A stretch of DNA of 64,000 nt from AC-32 sp963766375 (GTDB lineage Bacteria; Actinomycetota; Thermoleophilia; Gaiellales; Gaiellaceae). The stretch is from positions 124,001-188,000 of the forward strand of contig CAVXZG010000013.1 in the NCBI GenBank assembly GCA_963766375.1, written 5' to 3'. The position numbers and the translations under genes were made by a program. Every line of letters begins with the position of its first letter. Within the stretch, counting starts at the first letter, position 1. The notes beneath the pieces were generated by a model. That model was not told the DNA's origin. It searched no databases and saw nothing but the letters and a program-made list of their open reading frames with translations. Shown here one piece after another: positions 1 through 11,657 of the stretch.

Positions 1-800
1 GCCGGGGCCTGGGCGGCTGTGGCGGTCGCTGCCGGAGGCGGCCCTACGCCGGGAATCACTTTCGGGCAGCCGGGAGTGATCGGACGCGAGCGGCACGGTC
101 CGCTACGCAGGCGCTGACGGCTGGTCGGGGCACCACCGTGGCCGACGATCCAGGTGCGCGATGGGGCTGTGCTGCGCTGGACGTACCTCCGCGGCACCTT
201 CGGAGTCCCGGCGGTCGCCTGGGATGGCTCGACCGGCGGCCTGAGCGCGGAATGGACGGCGACTGGTGCTCGAGCTCGTTCCCGAGCCACGGGTCGGCGG
301 TGACGCCGCTTCGCAGTCCTCCACCCGCGCACGCTCAGAGTGCGCTGCCCGCGTGACGCTGCGCGGCGCCTTCGCCTTCGACGCGCTCTCACCCGGAGGC
401 TCGTTGCTGTACCTGCTCCAGTACCTCGGCGGTCCCGCGAAAGCACGCCGCTACGCCGTGCGCGTGCTCAACCTGAACACGAAGCAGCTCTATCCAGGCT
501 CGATCGTCGATCGGCGCGAGCCGGACGAGAAGATGACGGGGATCGCGGTCACCCGGGCCGAGAGTCACGACCGGCGCCTGGGCGTACACGCTCTACTCGC
601 GTGCGGGCCAGCGTCCGTTCGTCCACGCGCTGGACACCGTGCACCGGCGCGCGTTCTGCGTCGACCTGCCCTTGCGCACCAGAGCGAACGTGGATCAGCC
701 TCGTGAAGATGCACGTGCAGCGGCGGCGAGTTGCTCCTACGTTTGCGGGGCGAAGACCGTCGCGCGCGTGGACACGAAGACGTTCGAGGTCAGGCGGTAA
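1..800 (+). pseudogene. Broken beta-propeller-like protein, 5' end outside window
   Basis: A single protein can be followed only by changing frame several times. Frame 1 from about 169 reads WTYLRGTFGVPAVAWDG and meets a TGA at 301-303. Frame 2 from 353 reads GAFAFDALSPGGSLLYLLQY and then IVDRREPDEKMTGIAVTRA. Frame 3 from 576 reads AWAYTLYSRAGQRPFVHALD, and its TAA is at 798-800. The order of these segments resembles a secreted WD/propeller-like family of unknown function that I recall from actinobacteria; that link is memory, not a search. The 3' end overlaps the convergent ligase gene by about 11 bases. It could be a decayed gene or an intact gene with several single-base sequence errors. 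Errors of that kind occur elsewhere in this window, so decay is not proven. Confidence 0.5.
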
Positions 801-1989
801 CCGCGGCCTGCTCGGTGGCGTCCGCCAGCTCGCGGACGACCTCGACGAGGTCGCGGTTTGCGTTCCAGATGCGCCGCTGGCGATCCGAGCCGTTGCCCTT
901 CGCCAGGATCTCGTTGATGCCCTCGAGCTCGCGGTCGGAGCCGAGCTCGCGCGCGTGGGGCTCGATCTCCTTCAGCGTGCGCCTGATCAGCTGGGCGACC
1001 GGAATGCGGTTGCGGCGGCCGGTCGCGAGGTCCATCACCGGCGCCTCGAGCCCGTAGCGGGCGGCCAGCCACTTGTTCTCGGTGGTCAGGATCCGGTGGT
1101 ACGACGGGATCTCGGCGCCGACGGCGTAGTGCTCGCTGTACATCTTCACGAGCGCCTGGCAGAACGCCGCCAGCGCGACCGCGTCCTCGACCCGGGTGAC
1201 CGCGTCGCAGATGCGGATCTCGACGGTGCCGAAGCGCGGGTGCAGCCGGATGTCCCACCAGATGTGGGTGTAGTCCGCGATGCAGCCGGTCTTCTCGAGT
1301 TGGCCGACGACCTCGGCGTAGTCGGCGTAGTCGCGGAAGCGGGGCGGTGGGCCGGAGCGGGGGAAGGCGGCAAAGACCATCTGGCGGCTCGACGCGAGGC
1401 CGGTCAGCTCGCCGCGCCAGAAGGGCGAGTTGGCCGAGAGCGCGAGCAGGGACGAGAGGTGGGCGAGCAGCCCGTTCACGACCTTGACCGCCTTCTCGGC
1501 GTCGTCCACGGCGACGTGGATGTGCAGCCCGAAGATCAGCTCCCGCCGGGCGATGTACTGCAGCTGGTCGACCAGGTGCCGGTAGCGGTCGCGCGCGGTG
1601 ATCCGCTGGCGCTCGAAGAGGCTGAACGGGTGCGTCCCCGCCGAGCCGACGCGCATCCCTTGATCGGAGGCGAGACCGGTCACGTAGCCGCGGAGCTTGC
1701 GGAGCTCGCCCTCGACCTCGGCAGGTGTGCGGCAGACCGGCGTTGCGATCTCCAGCACCGACTGCATCAGCTCCGGGTTGACCCGGGTCTCGAGCTCGTG
1801 GCCCGCAGTCGCGGCGAGCACTGTCTCGACGTGCTGGACGAGGTCGAGCGTCTCGCCGTCGAGGAGCATGTACTCCTCCTCGACCCCGAGCGTGTACGGC
1901 TCGCCGGCGCCGAACTTGTGGTCGAGGACGCTGCCACCCTCGGCGAACGTGGCGCCGGTGATCGTGGACGGGAAGATCTGCTTCGTCAT
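790..1989 (-). CDS. Carboxylate-amine ligase, GCS2/YbdK family
   Basis: 399-residue member of the glutamate-cysteine ligase type 2 family, which joins an amino acid to an amine using ATP; the true substrate cannot be read from sequence. The N-terminal GVEEEYMLLD motif, the IHVAVDD segment near the middle and the WWDIRLHPRFGTVEIRICD metal/substrate segment are all present, and the length is normal. The start was chosen at ATG 1989 (MTKQIFP) because it overlaps the RidA stop as ATGA, which implies translational coupling; an in-frame upstream start would lie inside ridA. It forms a two-gene operon with the RidA-like gene. The 3' end converges on the broken propeller gene. In actinobacteria such ligases occur in several small-molecule pathways, so mycothiol or glutathione synthesis should not be assumed. 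Confidence 0.85.
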   Translation of the reverse strand: MTKQIFPSTITGATFAEGGSVLDHKFGAGEPYTLGVEEEYMLLDGETLDLVQHVETVLAATAGHELETRVNPELMQSVLEIATPVCRTPAEVEGELRKLRGYVTGLASDQGMRVGSAGTHPFSLFERQRITARDRYRHLVDQLQYIARRELIFGLHIHVAVDDAEKAVKVVNGLLAHLSSLLALSANSPFWRGELTGLASSRQMVFAAFPRSGPPPRFRDYADYAEVVGQLEKTGCIADYTHIWWDIRLHPRFGTVEIRICDAVTRVEDAVALAAFCQALVKMYSEHYAVGAEIPSYHRILTTENKWLAARYGLEAPVMDLATGRRNRIPVAQLIRRTLKEIEPHARELGSDRELEGINEILAKGNGSDRQRRIWNANRDLVEVVRELADATEQAAVTA

Positions 1990-2369
1990 CCGACCAGCGC
2001 GTCCACTTCGATCTCGACGCGCCACCGCGGGTCGAGCAGACCGTTGACGACGATCATGGCGCTCGCCGGCCGCACGTCCGCAAACACCTCGCCGTGCGCT
2101 CGGCCGACCTCTTTCCAGTCGTCGGCGTTCGTCAGGTAGAAGCGGGTGCGTACGACGTGCTCGGGGCCTGCGCCAACCTCCTCGAGGGCGGACACGATGA
2201 TCTCGAGGCAGCGCTTCGCTTGCGCGTACGGATCGCTGGGCGGATCGGCCTCCCCGGGCATGATCGGCGCCGTTCCCGCGACGTGGACGTGCGGGCCTAC
2301 CCGGATCGCCCTCGAGTACCCGACCGTGGCGACGTACGGGGAGTCGGCCGGAACGACCCGCCTTTCCAT
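1986..2369 (-). CDS. RidA/YjgF-family enamine/imine deaminase-like protein
   Basis: 127-residue RidA (YjgF/YER057c/UK114) family protein. Family members are trimers that hydrolyse reactive enamines/imines from PLP enzymes or serve related pathway steps. The central VHVAGTAP segment, the alternating strand/helix pattern, the RTRFYLTN segment and the C-terminal VEIEVDAL strand with its conserved acidic residue fit the family, though I cannot confirm every active-site residue. Start ATG 2369 gives a normal family length. It lies first in an operon with the carboxylate-amine ligase (4-base stop/start overlap). It is divergent from the beta-lactamase-like gene, with only about 19 bases between starts, so both transcripts are probably leaderless or nearly so. 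Confidence 0.85.
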   Translation of the reverse strand: MERRVVPADSPYVATVGYSRAIRVGPHVHVAGTAPIMPGEADPPSDPYAQAKRCLEIIVSALEEVGAGPEHVVRTRFYLTNADDWKEVGRAHGEVFADVRPASAMIVVNGLLDPRWRVEIEVDALVG

Positions 2370-2388
2370 CGCACTAGTATCGCCCGTC

Positions 2389-3205
2389 GTGGACGCCCTG
2401 CGACAGGTCGAGGCGTGGCCGGCGCAGACGGTGGCGGTCGGCCTCCTGCGCGGCGGCGAGGAAGTGGCCGCCCACGGGGCTCGCGAGCACGTGTTCCGCT
2501 GGGCTTCCGTGACGAAGCCCGCGACGGCGCTCGCGGCGCTGGTTGCGGCCGAGGAAGGGATCCTCGACCTCGACCAACCGGCGGGGCCGCCCGGCTCCAC
2601 GGTGCGGCACCTGCTGGCACACGCCTCGGGCCTGCCGTTCGACGGCGACCAGCCGATCGCCCAGCCGGGGCAGCGGCGGATCTACTCGAACACGGGCTTC
2701 GAGGTGCTGGCCGAGACCGTCGGTGCAGCCGCGGAGATGCCGTTCGGGAAGTACTTCACCGCGGCGGTCCTGCGACCGCTCGAGACGAGCGCGGAGCTGC
2801 GCGGGTCGCCCGCGGCCGGCTTGTACGGCAGCCTCGACGACCTGCTGCGGCTCGGCGGCCGAGCTCCAGCGCCCGCGGCTCGTCGCGCCCGAGACGCTCG
2901 CCGAGGCGACCTCGGTGCAGTTCCCCGGCCTCGTGGGCGTGCTCCCCGACGTCGGCCGGATGGACCCGAACGACTGGGGGCTCGGCGTCGAGCTGCGCGA
3001 CTCGAAGGAGCCGCACTGGACCGGCGCGCGCAACTCGCCGCGCACCTTCGGCCACTTCGGCGGGAGCGGCACCTTCCTCTGGATCGATCCCGAGGCCGAC
3101 CTGGCGCTCGCGTGCCTGAGCGACCTCGACTTCGGCCCCTGGGCGCTCGAGGCGTGGCCGCAGCTCTCGGATGCCGTGCTAGCGGAGAATCCCGGTGTGG
3201 CCTAG
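2389..3205 (+). CDS. Serine beta-lactamase-like hydrolase (class C/PBP fold), one frameshift
   Basis: About 271 residues. It has the SxxK nucleophile motif as SVTK (in RWASVTKPATALAALV) and a YSNTGFEVL segment supplying the YxN motif, placing it in the class C beta-lactamase/DD-peptidase-like superfamily. Members hydrolyse esters or amides, and no antibiotic resistance role can be claimed. A C-terminal FGHFGGSGTFLWID segment fits the HxG-type third motif. The frame changes near 2860: removing one G in CTCGGCGGCC restores a continuous LLRLAAELQRPRLVAPETL reading, so I treat this as one gene with a +1 slip. Start GTG 2389 follows a TAGTAT box at 2375-2380 by 8 bases, consistent with leaderless expression. 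There is no signal peptide, so it is probably cytosolic. The end overlaps the convergent propeller gene. Confidence 0.75.
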
Positions 3206-5209
3206 CGAGTAGCGGCCCGGCTGCGGCCAGACCGAGAGCCCGTGCGGGCTGGCTCCGACCGGGATCTTCGCGATCAGCCTGCCGGTGCGCGTGTCGATCG
3301 CGTACACGACGCCGTTCCAGCGCCCGGAGACCCAGAGCACCCTTCCGTTCGCAGAGACGTTGCCCATGTCGGGGCTCCCGCCGCCCGGGATCCGCCACTT
3401 CCTGATCACCTTGCGCGTCGCGAAGCTGATCACGGAGATCGACCCCTCGGCGCGGTTGGTTGCGTAGAGCACCCGCGCGTTCCGGCTCGGGTAGAGCCCG
3501 TGGGTGCCCGCGCCGGTAGGGATGAAGCCGAGCACTCGGAACGGGGCGCCCGAGACCTTCCAGACGCCGCCGCGCCCCATGTCGGCCACGTAGAAGACCT
3601 TCCCGTCCGGCGAGAGCTTGACGTCCTGCGGGATTGCGCCAGAGGGCATCGAGAGAACGCCGGTCACACGCTCGCGCTGCACGTCCACCTTGAGTAGCTG
3701 GCCCGAGAACTCGCAGGTCGCGATCAGGTAGCGGCCGTTAGCGGAGAAGTCCATGTGGTCGACTCCACGGCAGGGAACATGCAGCGAGTGGTGCAACCGA
3801 AAGGTGTGCGGGAAGCGGAAGTCGAGGCGGGCGAGCCGCTCGGCGACGACGATCGCGAAGCGGCCGTCGGGCGTGAAGTACATGTTGTACGGGTCGTCGA
3901 CCGGGATCGGGCGGCCGGGCAGACCGTTGCGCGGGTTGATCGGGGTCACGCTGTTGCCGAGGTCGTTGAGCACGTAGAGCGTCTTGAGGTCGTACGAAGG
4001 GGTGACGTGCTGGGGGAGGGCGCCGACCGAGAAGTGGCGGACGACCTTGAACGTCCTGCGGGTCGATCTCGTCGACGCTGTCGCTCTGGCTGTTCGGGAC
4101 GTAGATCAGCGGGCGGTCGTGCCGGACGACCGGGCTGAGCGCGCCGGCGGCATCGGCTGCGTAGACGTTCGTCGCCGAGAGGCCTTCGGCGCGAAGGTAA
4201 CGCGGCGGGGAGCGGCCGGCACGAGCTCGCCGATCGCGGACGACGTTCCTGCCGGGCCGCGGCCGCCGGCGAGCAGGATCCCGCCGCGCACGCTCACGGC
4301 GGCGAGGTCGGAGAGGGGCGCGGCCAGCGCGCCTCCGCCGCGCAGCCGGCCGCTCGATGGATCGATCGCGGAGATGCGCGCAGTCGCCGAGCCAACGAGG
4401 GAGCCGCGGCCGCCGATCACGTAGGCGATACCGCGAAACGTTGCCGCCGCCGCGTGGGTGGTCGGCGCGGGCAACCGTCCGATCGCACGGACTCGTCCCT
4501 GGGCCGGGTCGAACGACAGCACCGTCCGCGTCGCGTTCCCGCTCGGAGTCGAGCCGCCTGCGATCAGCAGCCTGCCGCGGGCAGCCGTCACGGCTGCGTA
4601 GCGGAGCGGTACGGGCAGCCGGGCCGCAACGCGGGGTGGGGCACCCGGTCTCCAGGCGAGGATCGTGTCCAGCCAACGCGTGCCGGTGAACCCGCCGACG
4701 AGGTAGGCGGTTCCGGAGATGGCCGCGGCGGAGAGGTCTGAGGCTGGCTGCGGCAGCCGACCGACCACACTCGTTCGACCGGCGGGCCCGACCTTGACGA
4801 TCTCGTTCAGCTGGCTCGGCCCATTCCCGCCGCCGAACACGTAGGTCGCTCCGCCGAGGGCCACGGCAGCAGCGTCGTGCCGGACTCCGGGAAGCGACCC
4901 GCGGGCGGTGTTACCGCGGGCGGAGACGAAGCGGATGTCGCCGATGGATGTATCCGCCGCATTGAGCCCGCCGAGCAGCAGCGCACCCGAGCCGATCGGA
5001 GCAGCGGCGGCGTCTTGCAACGGCTGGGCGAGCGTGCCGACGGGTCTTTCGACCAAGCGGGTCGGGCGCAGATGGGGGGCCGCGGCCCGCACGACGCCTC
5101 GCGAGGTCGTCGTGTGCACGGCAGCGTGCTTCGGCGAGGATGAACAGCCGGATCCAGCGAGGAGAGCGAGCGCGGCCGCTCCGAGCAGGAGAAAACGTGT
5201 CGTGCTCAG
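3179..5209 (-). CDS. Lipoprotein with Kelch propeller followed by YVTN-type propeller, frameshifted
   Basis: About 675 residues in three reading pieces joined at roughly 4190 and 4057. The N-terminus reads STTRFLLLGAAALALLAGSG and then Cys, a clear lipobox signal, so it should be a lipid-anchored surface protein. The first half has about six Kelch-type blades (repeats such as GGATYVFGGG, GTAYLVGG, GIAYVIGG, GGILLAGG). The second half has YVTN-like blades (LIYVPNSQSD, FTPDGRFAIV, LSPDGKVFYVAD, RVLYATNRAEGSISVI). The start is uncertain: the open frame reaches a CTG at 5207-5209 overlapping the upstream gene's TGA, with no ATG/GTG nearby, possibly because of another base error. It is downstream of and overlapping a cyclic-nucleotide-binding gene, likely one operon. 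Ligand unknown; the architecture suggests binding or a redox/extracellular scaffold, not a proven enzyme. Confidence 0.7.
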
Positions 5210-5583
5210 CCGTCCTCCGCGAACAGCGGGCGCAGAAGCTCGTCGAAGGTGGCGCGGTCGCAGCTCGCAACGACCGCCGCGGTGAGCGCGCGGACCGAGG
5301 CCGTGCGCGGCACGTTCATCGCCAGCCCGACCTCGCCGAAGTAGCTCCCGGGCTGCAGCACCCGCCGCGGCCCAAGGTCCTCCTGGCTGACGGTGAAGAG
5401 GCCCGAGAGGATGACGTAGAACCGCTCGGCGTCGTCGCCCTCGCGCACCACCTGGCGCCCGGGCGGCACCTCCTCGCGCTCCATCCGCTGGGCGATCTTC
5501 GTCAGCTTCTCTCCCGGGAGGCCGGCGAGCAGCCCGACCCGGGACAGCTCGTGAACGGTGGCTGGGACGAAGCGCGGGCTCAT
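5206..5583 (-). CDS. Stand-alone cyclic nucleotide-binding domain protein
   Basis: 125 residues, almost entirely one cNMP-binding (CRP-type) beta-roll: VVREGDDAERFYVILSG and a phosphate-binding-cassette-like GSYFGEVGLAMNVPRTASVRA. The Glu (in FGEVGL) and Arg (in PRTASV) of the cassette are present, so ligand binding is plausible. There is no helix-turn-helix, so it is not a CRP-type transcription factor itself; it may act as a small sensor or partner protein. Two class III cyclase-domain genes lie about 15 kb away, but no link is shown by sequence. Its TGA overlaps the first codons of the Kelch/YVTN lipoprotein gene, indicating co-translation. It is divergent from the NUDIX gene, with starts about 17 bases apart. 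Confidence 0.85.
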   Translation of the reverse strand: MSPRFVPATVHELSRVGLLAGLPGEKLTKIAQRMEREEVPPGRQVVREGDDAERFYVILSGLFTVSQEDLGPRRVLQPGSYFGEVGLAMNVPRTASVRALTAAVVASCDRATFDELLRPLFAEDG

Positions 5584-5600
5584 GGCCCTATTGTTGCGGC

Positions 5601-6123
5601 GTGGCCGAGCTCGCGGGGTGGAAGTTCTGTCCGCGCTGCCGGAGCGAGCTCCGCGGCGACGAGCAGCGCGTCGAGTGCCCCGAGTGCGGGTTCATCTCGT
5701 ACGCGAGCTCGAAGCCGACCGCCGGCGCGCTCTGCGAGGACGACGAGGGGCGCGTGCTCCTTGCTCGGCGGGCGGACGGAGCCGTTCAAGGGGCGCTGGG
5801 ACATTCCCGGCGGGTTCCTCGACGAGGGCGAGCACCCGCTCGACGGGATCCGCCGCGAGCTGCGCGAAGAGACGGGCCTCGAGGTCGAGCCCGTCGCGTT
5901 CCTGGGCGTGTGGATGGATCGCTACGGCGGCGACTCGACCGCAGAGGCGACGCTGAACCTCTACTGGACGGCCCGAGTCATCGGCGGTGAGCCGCAGGCT
6001 GCAGACGACGTCTCCGAGCTGCAGTGGTTCGAATCGGACGAGCTTCCGCCGCCGGACGAGCTCGCGTTCGAGAACGTACCGCTCGTCCTCTCAGCCTGGC
6101 GCGCGCGGCACGAGCACGCGTAG
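5601..6123 (+). CDS. NUDIX hydrolase with N-terminal zinc ribbon, one frameshift
   Basis: About 173 residues. The N-terminus has a two-CxxC zinc ribbon (CPRCRSEL and CPECG) like that of NudC-type NADH pyrophosphatases and related Nudix proteins. It is followed by a complete Nudix box in the order G-x5-E-x7-REExx-EE-x-G (GGFLDEGEHP then RELREETGL), which binds the metal-pyrophosphate. The substrate is not determined. The frame shifts near 5770 in CGGGCGGACGG; dropping one G joins LLARR to TEPFKGRWDIPGG. GTG 5601 is the likely start. The 3' end overlaps the convergent diacylglycerol-kinase-like gene by 33 bases. Confidence 0.8.
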
Positions 6124-6891
6124 CGCCCCGGGCTCGACCGACAGCTCGAGCGGCGTTTCGAGCTCCACCGGCTCGCCGTCCACCGCGGCCTGGAGCTTCC
6201 CGGGCCGCGCGTCGATCGTGAAGCGCTCGCCGCTGCGCTCGTCCCAGGCGCTCGGCAGCCACCCCTTCGCCGCGTAGAGGTGGAGCCGGCCCTCGTCGAG
6301 TCGCTCGCGCTCGCCGATCGAGAACAGGCTCAGCTGATAGGCGTTGTTGGCGACGAGCACGACCCGCGCCTTGACCGGCTCGCCGTCGATGCTCGCCCAG
6401 ATCCCCGGCCGCCTGCGCAGGCTGAGCCAGAGCGCGCGCAGCCCCGCGAGGGCCTGCCGGCGACGCCGATGATGTTCACGCCGGTGGACGAGCGAGGCGT
6501 AGAGGCCGAGCGAGACGTTGTTCAGGAAGCGCCGCTCGCCCGCGCGGCCGACGTCCACGCGCCGCTCCTCGCCCTCGAATCCGGCGAGCGCGGCGAGCGG
6601 GTCGTCGCGGTCGAGCCCGAGGTCGCGCGCGAAATGGTTGCGCGTGCCGTAGGGCACGACGACGAGCGGAAGGCCGCGCTCGACGGCGATCGCCGCGACG
6701 CTGGCCACGGTGCCGTCGCCGCCGGCGGCCCCGAGGATCTCCACCTCGGCGTCCCCGGCGAGCTGCGCAACGTCCTCGCCCTCTTCGAGCACGTGCGCAT
6801 CGATCCCGCGCGCCTGGGCCTCGTCCCGCAGCTCTTCGGTCGTCGGGCTCTCGGTTCCCGCGCGCGGGTTGATCAGGAGAAGACCCCGCAC
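6091..6891 (-). CDS. Diacylglycerol/sphingosine kinase-like lipid kinase (DAGK_cat)
   Basis: About 266 residues with the ATP-binding GGDGTV motif of the DAGK catalytic domain, an upstream LLINPRAG strand, a VVPYGTRNHFARDLGL segment and a C-terminal beta-sandwich. This matches YegS/DgkB-like kinases that phosphorylate lipid alcohols. The substrate lipid is unknown. I prefer GTG 6891 (VRGLLLINPRAG), because it starts right before the first strand and follows a TATAGC-like box. An in-frame ATG at 6924 would add 11 residues and cover that box. Convergent overlap with the NUDIX gene. A 17-bp sequence at 6927-6943, repeated at 13368-13384, lies just upstream of this gene. Confidence 0.8.
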   Translation of the reverse strand: MRGLLLINPRAGTESPTTEELRDEAQARGIDAHVLEEGEDVAQLAGDAEVEILGAAGGDGTVASVAAIAVERGLPLVVVPYGTRNHFARDLGLDRDDPLAALAGFEGEERRVDVGRAGERRFLNNVSLGLYASLVHRREHHRRRRQALAGLRALWLSLRRRPGIWASIDGEPVKARVVLVANNAYQLSLFSIGERERLDEGRLHLYAAKGWLPSAWDERSGERFTIDARPGKLQAAVDGEPVELETPLELSVEPGALRVLVPRAPG

Positions 6892-6926
6892 GCCAAGGAG
6901 GCTATAGGCCGAGCCGATCGGCAAGT

Positions 6927-6943
6927 TAGGCCGTTCGGCTCAT
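6927..6943. repeat. 17-bp motif TAGGCCGTTCGGCTCAT, copy 1
   Basis: Matches 16 of 17 bases with the copy at 13368-13384 (TAGGCCGTTCGGCCCAT). The core GGCCGTTCGGC contains a short imperfect palindrome. Each copy lies in the upstream region of a gene (here the lipid kinase on one side and a 49-codon gene on the other). Could be a shared regulator site or a dispersed repeat; no function shown. Confidence 0.4.
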
Positions 6944-6977
6944 TGCGGCCGTCCGACCTTGTCCCGATCATTTGGTC

Positions 6978-7127
6978 ATGGAAGAGCACGGTCTGCACCG
7001 CATCGAGGACGAGCTCGGCGAGAGCTGGCTCGAGCAGTGGCTCGAGCAGGGTCAGGCGCTGCTCGAGGCGTACCTGGCCAAGCACGCCGCCTTCGTCGAC
7101 TTCCTCGACGCGGAACCGAGCGCCTAG
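6978..7127 (+). CDS. Small acidic hypothetical protein (49 aa)
   Basis: ATG 6978 to TAG 7127 encodes 49 residues beginning MEEHGLHRIEDELGESW and containing WLEQWLEQGQALLEAYLAKH. It is strongly acidic, predicted helical, has no signal or membrane segment, and shows no domain I recognise. The coding look is good: balanced codon use and third-position GC like its neighbours. It stands alone between the divergent lipid kinase gene and the convergent thioredoxin gene, with no obvious Shine-Dalgarno sequence. A small conserved actinobacterial gene is plausible but not proven. Confidence 0.5.
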   Translation: MEEHGLHRIEDELGESWLEQWLEQGQALLEAYLAKHAAFVDFLDAEPSA

Positions 7128-7165
7128 CCATTTCAAGGCGCTCGCTTGCGACGCCGACCATGAGA

Positions 7166-7192
7166 GGCCATGGCGGCTTTGCCGCCGGGGCC
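7166..7192. terminator. Hairpin between convergent genes
   Basis: GGCGGC-TTT-GCCGCC (7172-7177 / 7181-7186) with outer GGCC arms at 7166-7169 and 7189-7192. It sits between the convergent 49-aa gene and thioredoxin, the usual place for a bidirectional terminator. No long T-run. Confidence 0.45.
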
Positions 7193-7194
7193 GT

Positions 7195-7518
7195 TTAAGC
7201 CGCCGCTTCGGCCAGGCCGAGGCGTTGCTCGATCATCGACTTCGGCATCGCACCGACCGCGGCCGCCTGCGGCTCGCCGTCCTTGAACAGGATCAGGGTC
7301 GGGATCGACATCACCCCGTAGCGCTGCGCGATCGCGGGCTCCTCGTCGATGTTCAGCTTGACGACCTTGAGGTCGCTGCGCTCCGCGGCGATCTCGTCGA
7401 GCACGGGCGCGATCGCGTGACAGGGCCCGCACCACTCGGCCCAGAAGTCGACCAGCACCGTTTGGTCGCTGCCAATCACGTCGGTCTCGAAGGTCTGTTC
7501 GGTAACTGCGTCTGCCAT
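7195..7518 (-). CDS. trxA: Thioredoxin
   Basis: 107-residue single-domain thioredoxin with the active site WCGPC in FWAEWCGPCHAIAPVLDEIA, the cis-proline segment MSIPTLILFKDG and the usual length. It reduces protein disulfides in the cytoplasm, taking electrons from thioredoxin reductase, which is not encoded in the window. Start ATG 7518 is preceded by AGAAAGGA-type ribosome-binding bases, one of the few Shine-Dalgarno-like sites here. The residue after CGPC is His rather than the more common Lys or Arg, an unremarkable variation. Divergent from ileS, 79 bases apart. Confidence 0.95.
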   Translation of the reverse strand: MADAVTEQTFETDVIGSDQTVLVDFWAEWCGPCHAIAPVLDEIAAERSDLKVVKLNIDEEPAIAQRYGVMSIPTLILFKDGEPQAAAVGAMPKSMIEQRLGLAEAAA

Positions 7519-7585
7519 GTAGTCCTTTCTACCTCACGTCTCGGCTAGTTCAAACGCCGACGCAGGAAGGCTTGTTCCCGCTCGC

Positions 7586-7591
7586 TAGGAT
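7586..7591 (+). promoter_or_regulatory. Leaderless -10 box of ileS (TAGGAT)
   Basis: TAGGAT ends 6 bases before the ileS ATG at 7598, leaving no room for a Shine-Dalgarno sequence or a T-box leader. Confidence 0.5.
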
Positions 7592-7597
7592 CGCCGG

Positions 7598-10644
<3,047 letters not shown>

Positions 10645-10655
10645 TGCGGGAAGGC

Positions 10656-11657
10656 ATGACCGAGCCCGCGATCCAGGCCGAGCAACTCGTGCGCGAGTTC
10701 AAGAAGGGCCCGCGCGCGGTCGACGGGATCGACCTCGCGGTCGCGCCCGGCGAGATCTACGGCTTCCTCGGCCCCAACGGCGCCGGCAAGTCCACGACCG
10801 TGCACATGCTGACGACGCTTCTGCCGCCGACCTCGGGCACGGCCCGCGTGGCCGGCTTCGACGTCGTGCGCGACGGGCCCAAGGTCCGGGCGCGCATCGG
10901 CGCCGCCCTCCAGGAGGCCGCGCTCGACCCGCTCCTGACCGGTCGCGAGCACGTGCGGCTCCAGGCCTCGCTGCAGGCGCTGCCGCGCGCGGACCGAGCC
11001 CGGCGCGCCGACGAGCTGCTCGGCCGCGTCGGCCTGGCCGATGCCGCCGACCGGAGGGTGCGCGGCTACTCGGGCGGGATGAAGCGCAGGCTCGACCTCG
11101 CGCTCGCGCTCGTCCACAGCCCGCGGATCCTGTTCCTGGACGAGCCGACGACGGGCCTCGACGTGCAGAGCCGGACGGCGCTCTGGGCCGAGGTCGGCCG
11201 CCTGGCGAAGGACGAAGGCGTGACCGTGTTCCTGACGACGCAGTACCTGGAGGAAGCCGACGTGCTCGCCGACCGCGTCGGGATCATCGACCACGGGCAC
11301 ATCGTCGCCGAAGGAACGCCGCTCGCCCTCAAGGCGGAAGTCGGGCGCCCGACGATCGAGGCGATTCCCGCAGATTCCGCCGAGCTGGGCCGGGCCTCTG
11401 AGGTGCTAGCACGGTTCGGAGAGCTCGTCCCCTGCGCGGAGAACGGTGCCGCGGTGCGCCTGAAGGGCGGCGAGTCCGACCTCGCGGACGTCGTCCGCGC
11501 GCTCGACGCGGAGGGCCTGAAGGTCGAGCACCTGCAGCTCCACCAGCCGTCCCTGGACGACGTGTTCCTCGCGAAGACCGGGCGATCGCTCGAGGGCGCC
11601 GGTGACGAGGAAGAGAAGGAGGGGTCGACCTCGCAGCTCGCCATGGAGGCGACGTGA
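10656..11657 (+). CDS. ABC-2 exporter ATP-binding protein (DrrA-like)
   Basis: 333 residues with Walker A GPNGAGKST, signature YSGGMKRRLDLA, Walker B ILFLDEPTTGLD and a switch His replaced by Gln in FLTTQYLEEAD, as is usual in the DrrA/NatA-like group. A C-terminal DUF4162-like region (about 230-320) follows. It powers a two-permease exporter encoded by the next two genes; DrrA relatives export drugs or lipids, but the substrate is unknown. Start ATG 10656 lies 11 bases after the ileS stop, so it may be transcribed with ileS. Its TGA overlaps the next gene's GTG (GTGA). Confidence 0.9.
   Translation: MTEPAIQAEQLVREFKKGPRAVDGIDLAVAPGEIYGFLGPNGAGKSTTVHMLTTLLPPTSGTARVAGFDVVRDGPKVRARIGAALQEAALDPLLTGREHVRLQASLQALPRADRARRADELLGRVGLADAADRRVRGYSGGMKRRLDLALALVHSPRILFLDEPTTGLDVQSRTALWAEVGRLAKDEGVTVFLTTQYLEEADVLADRVGIIDHGHIVAEGTPLALKAEVGRPTIEAIPADSAELGRASEVLARFGELVPCAENGAAVRLKGGESDLADVVRALDAEGLKVEHLQLHQPSLDDVFLAKTGRSLEGAGDEEEKEGSTSQLAMEAT

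Noticed and set aside
7519..7597. T-box leader before ileS (and before valS at 38498-38516).
   Set aside because: The spacers are 79 and 19 bases and contain a -10 box close to the start codon; a T-box needs far more RNA.
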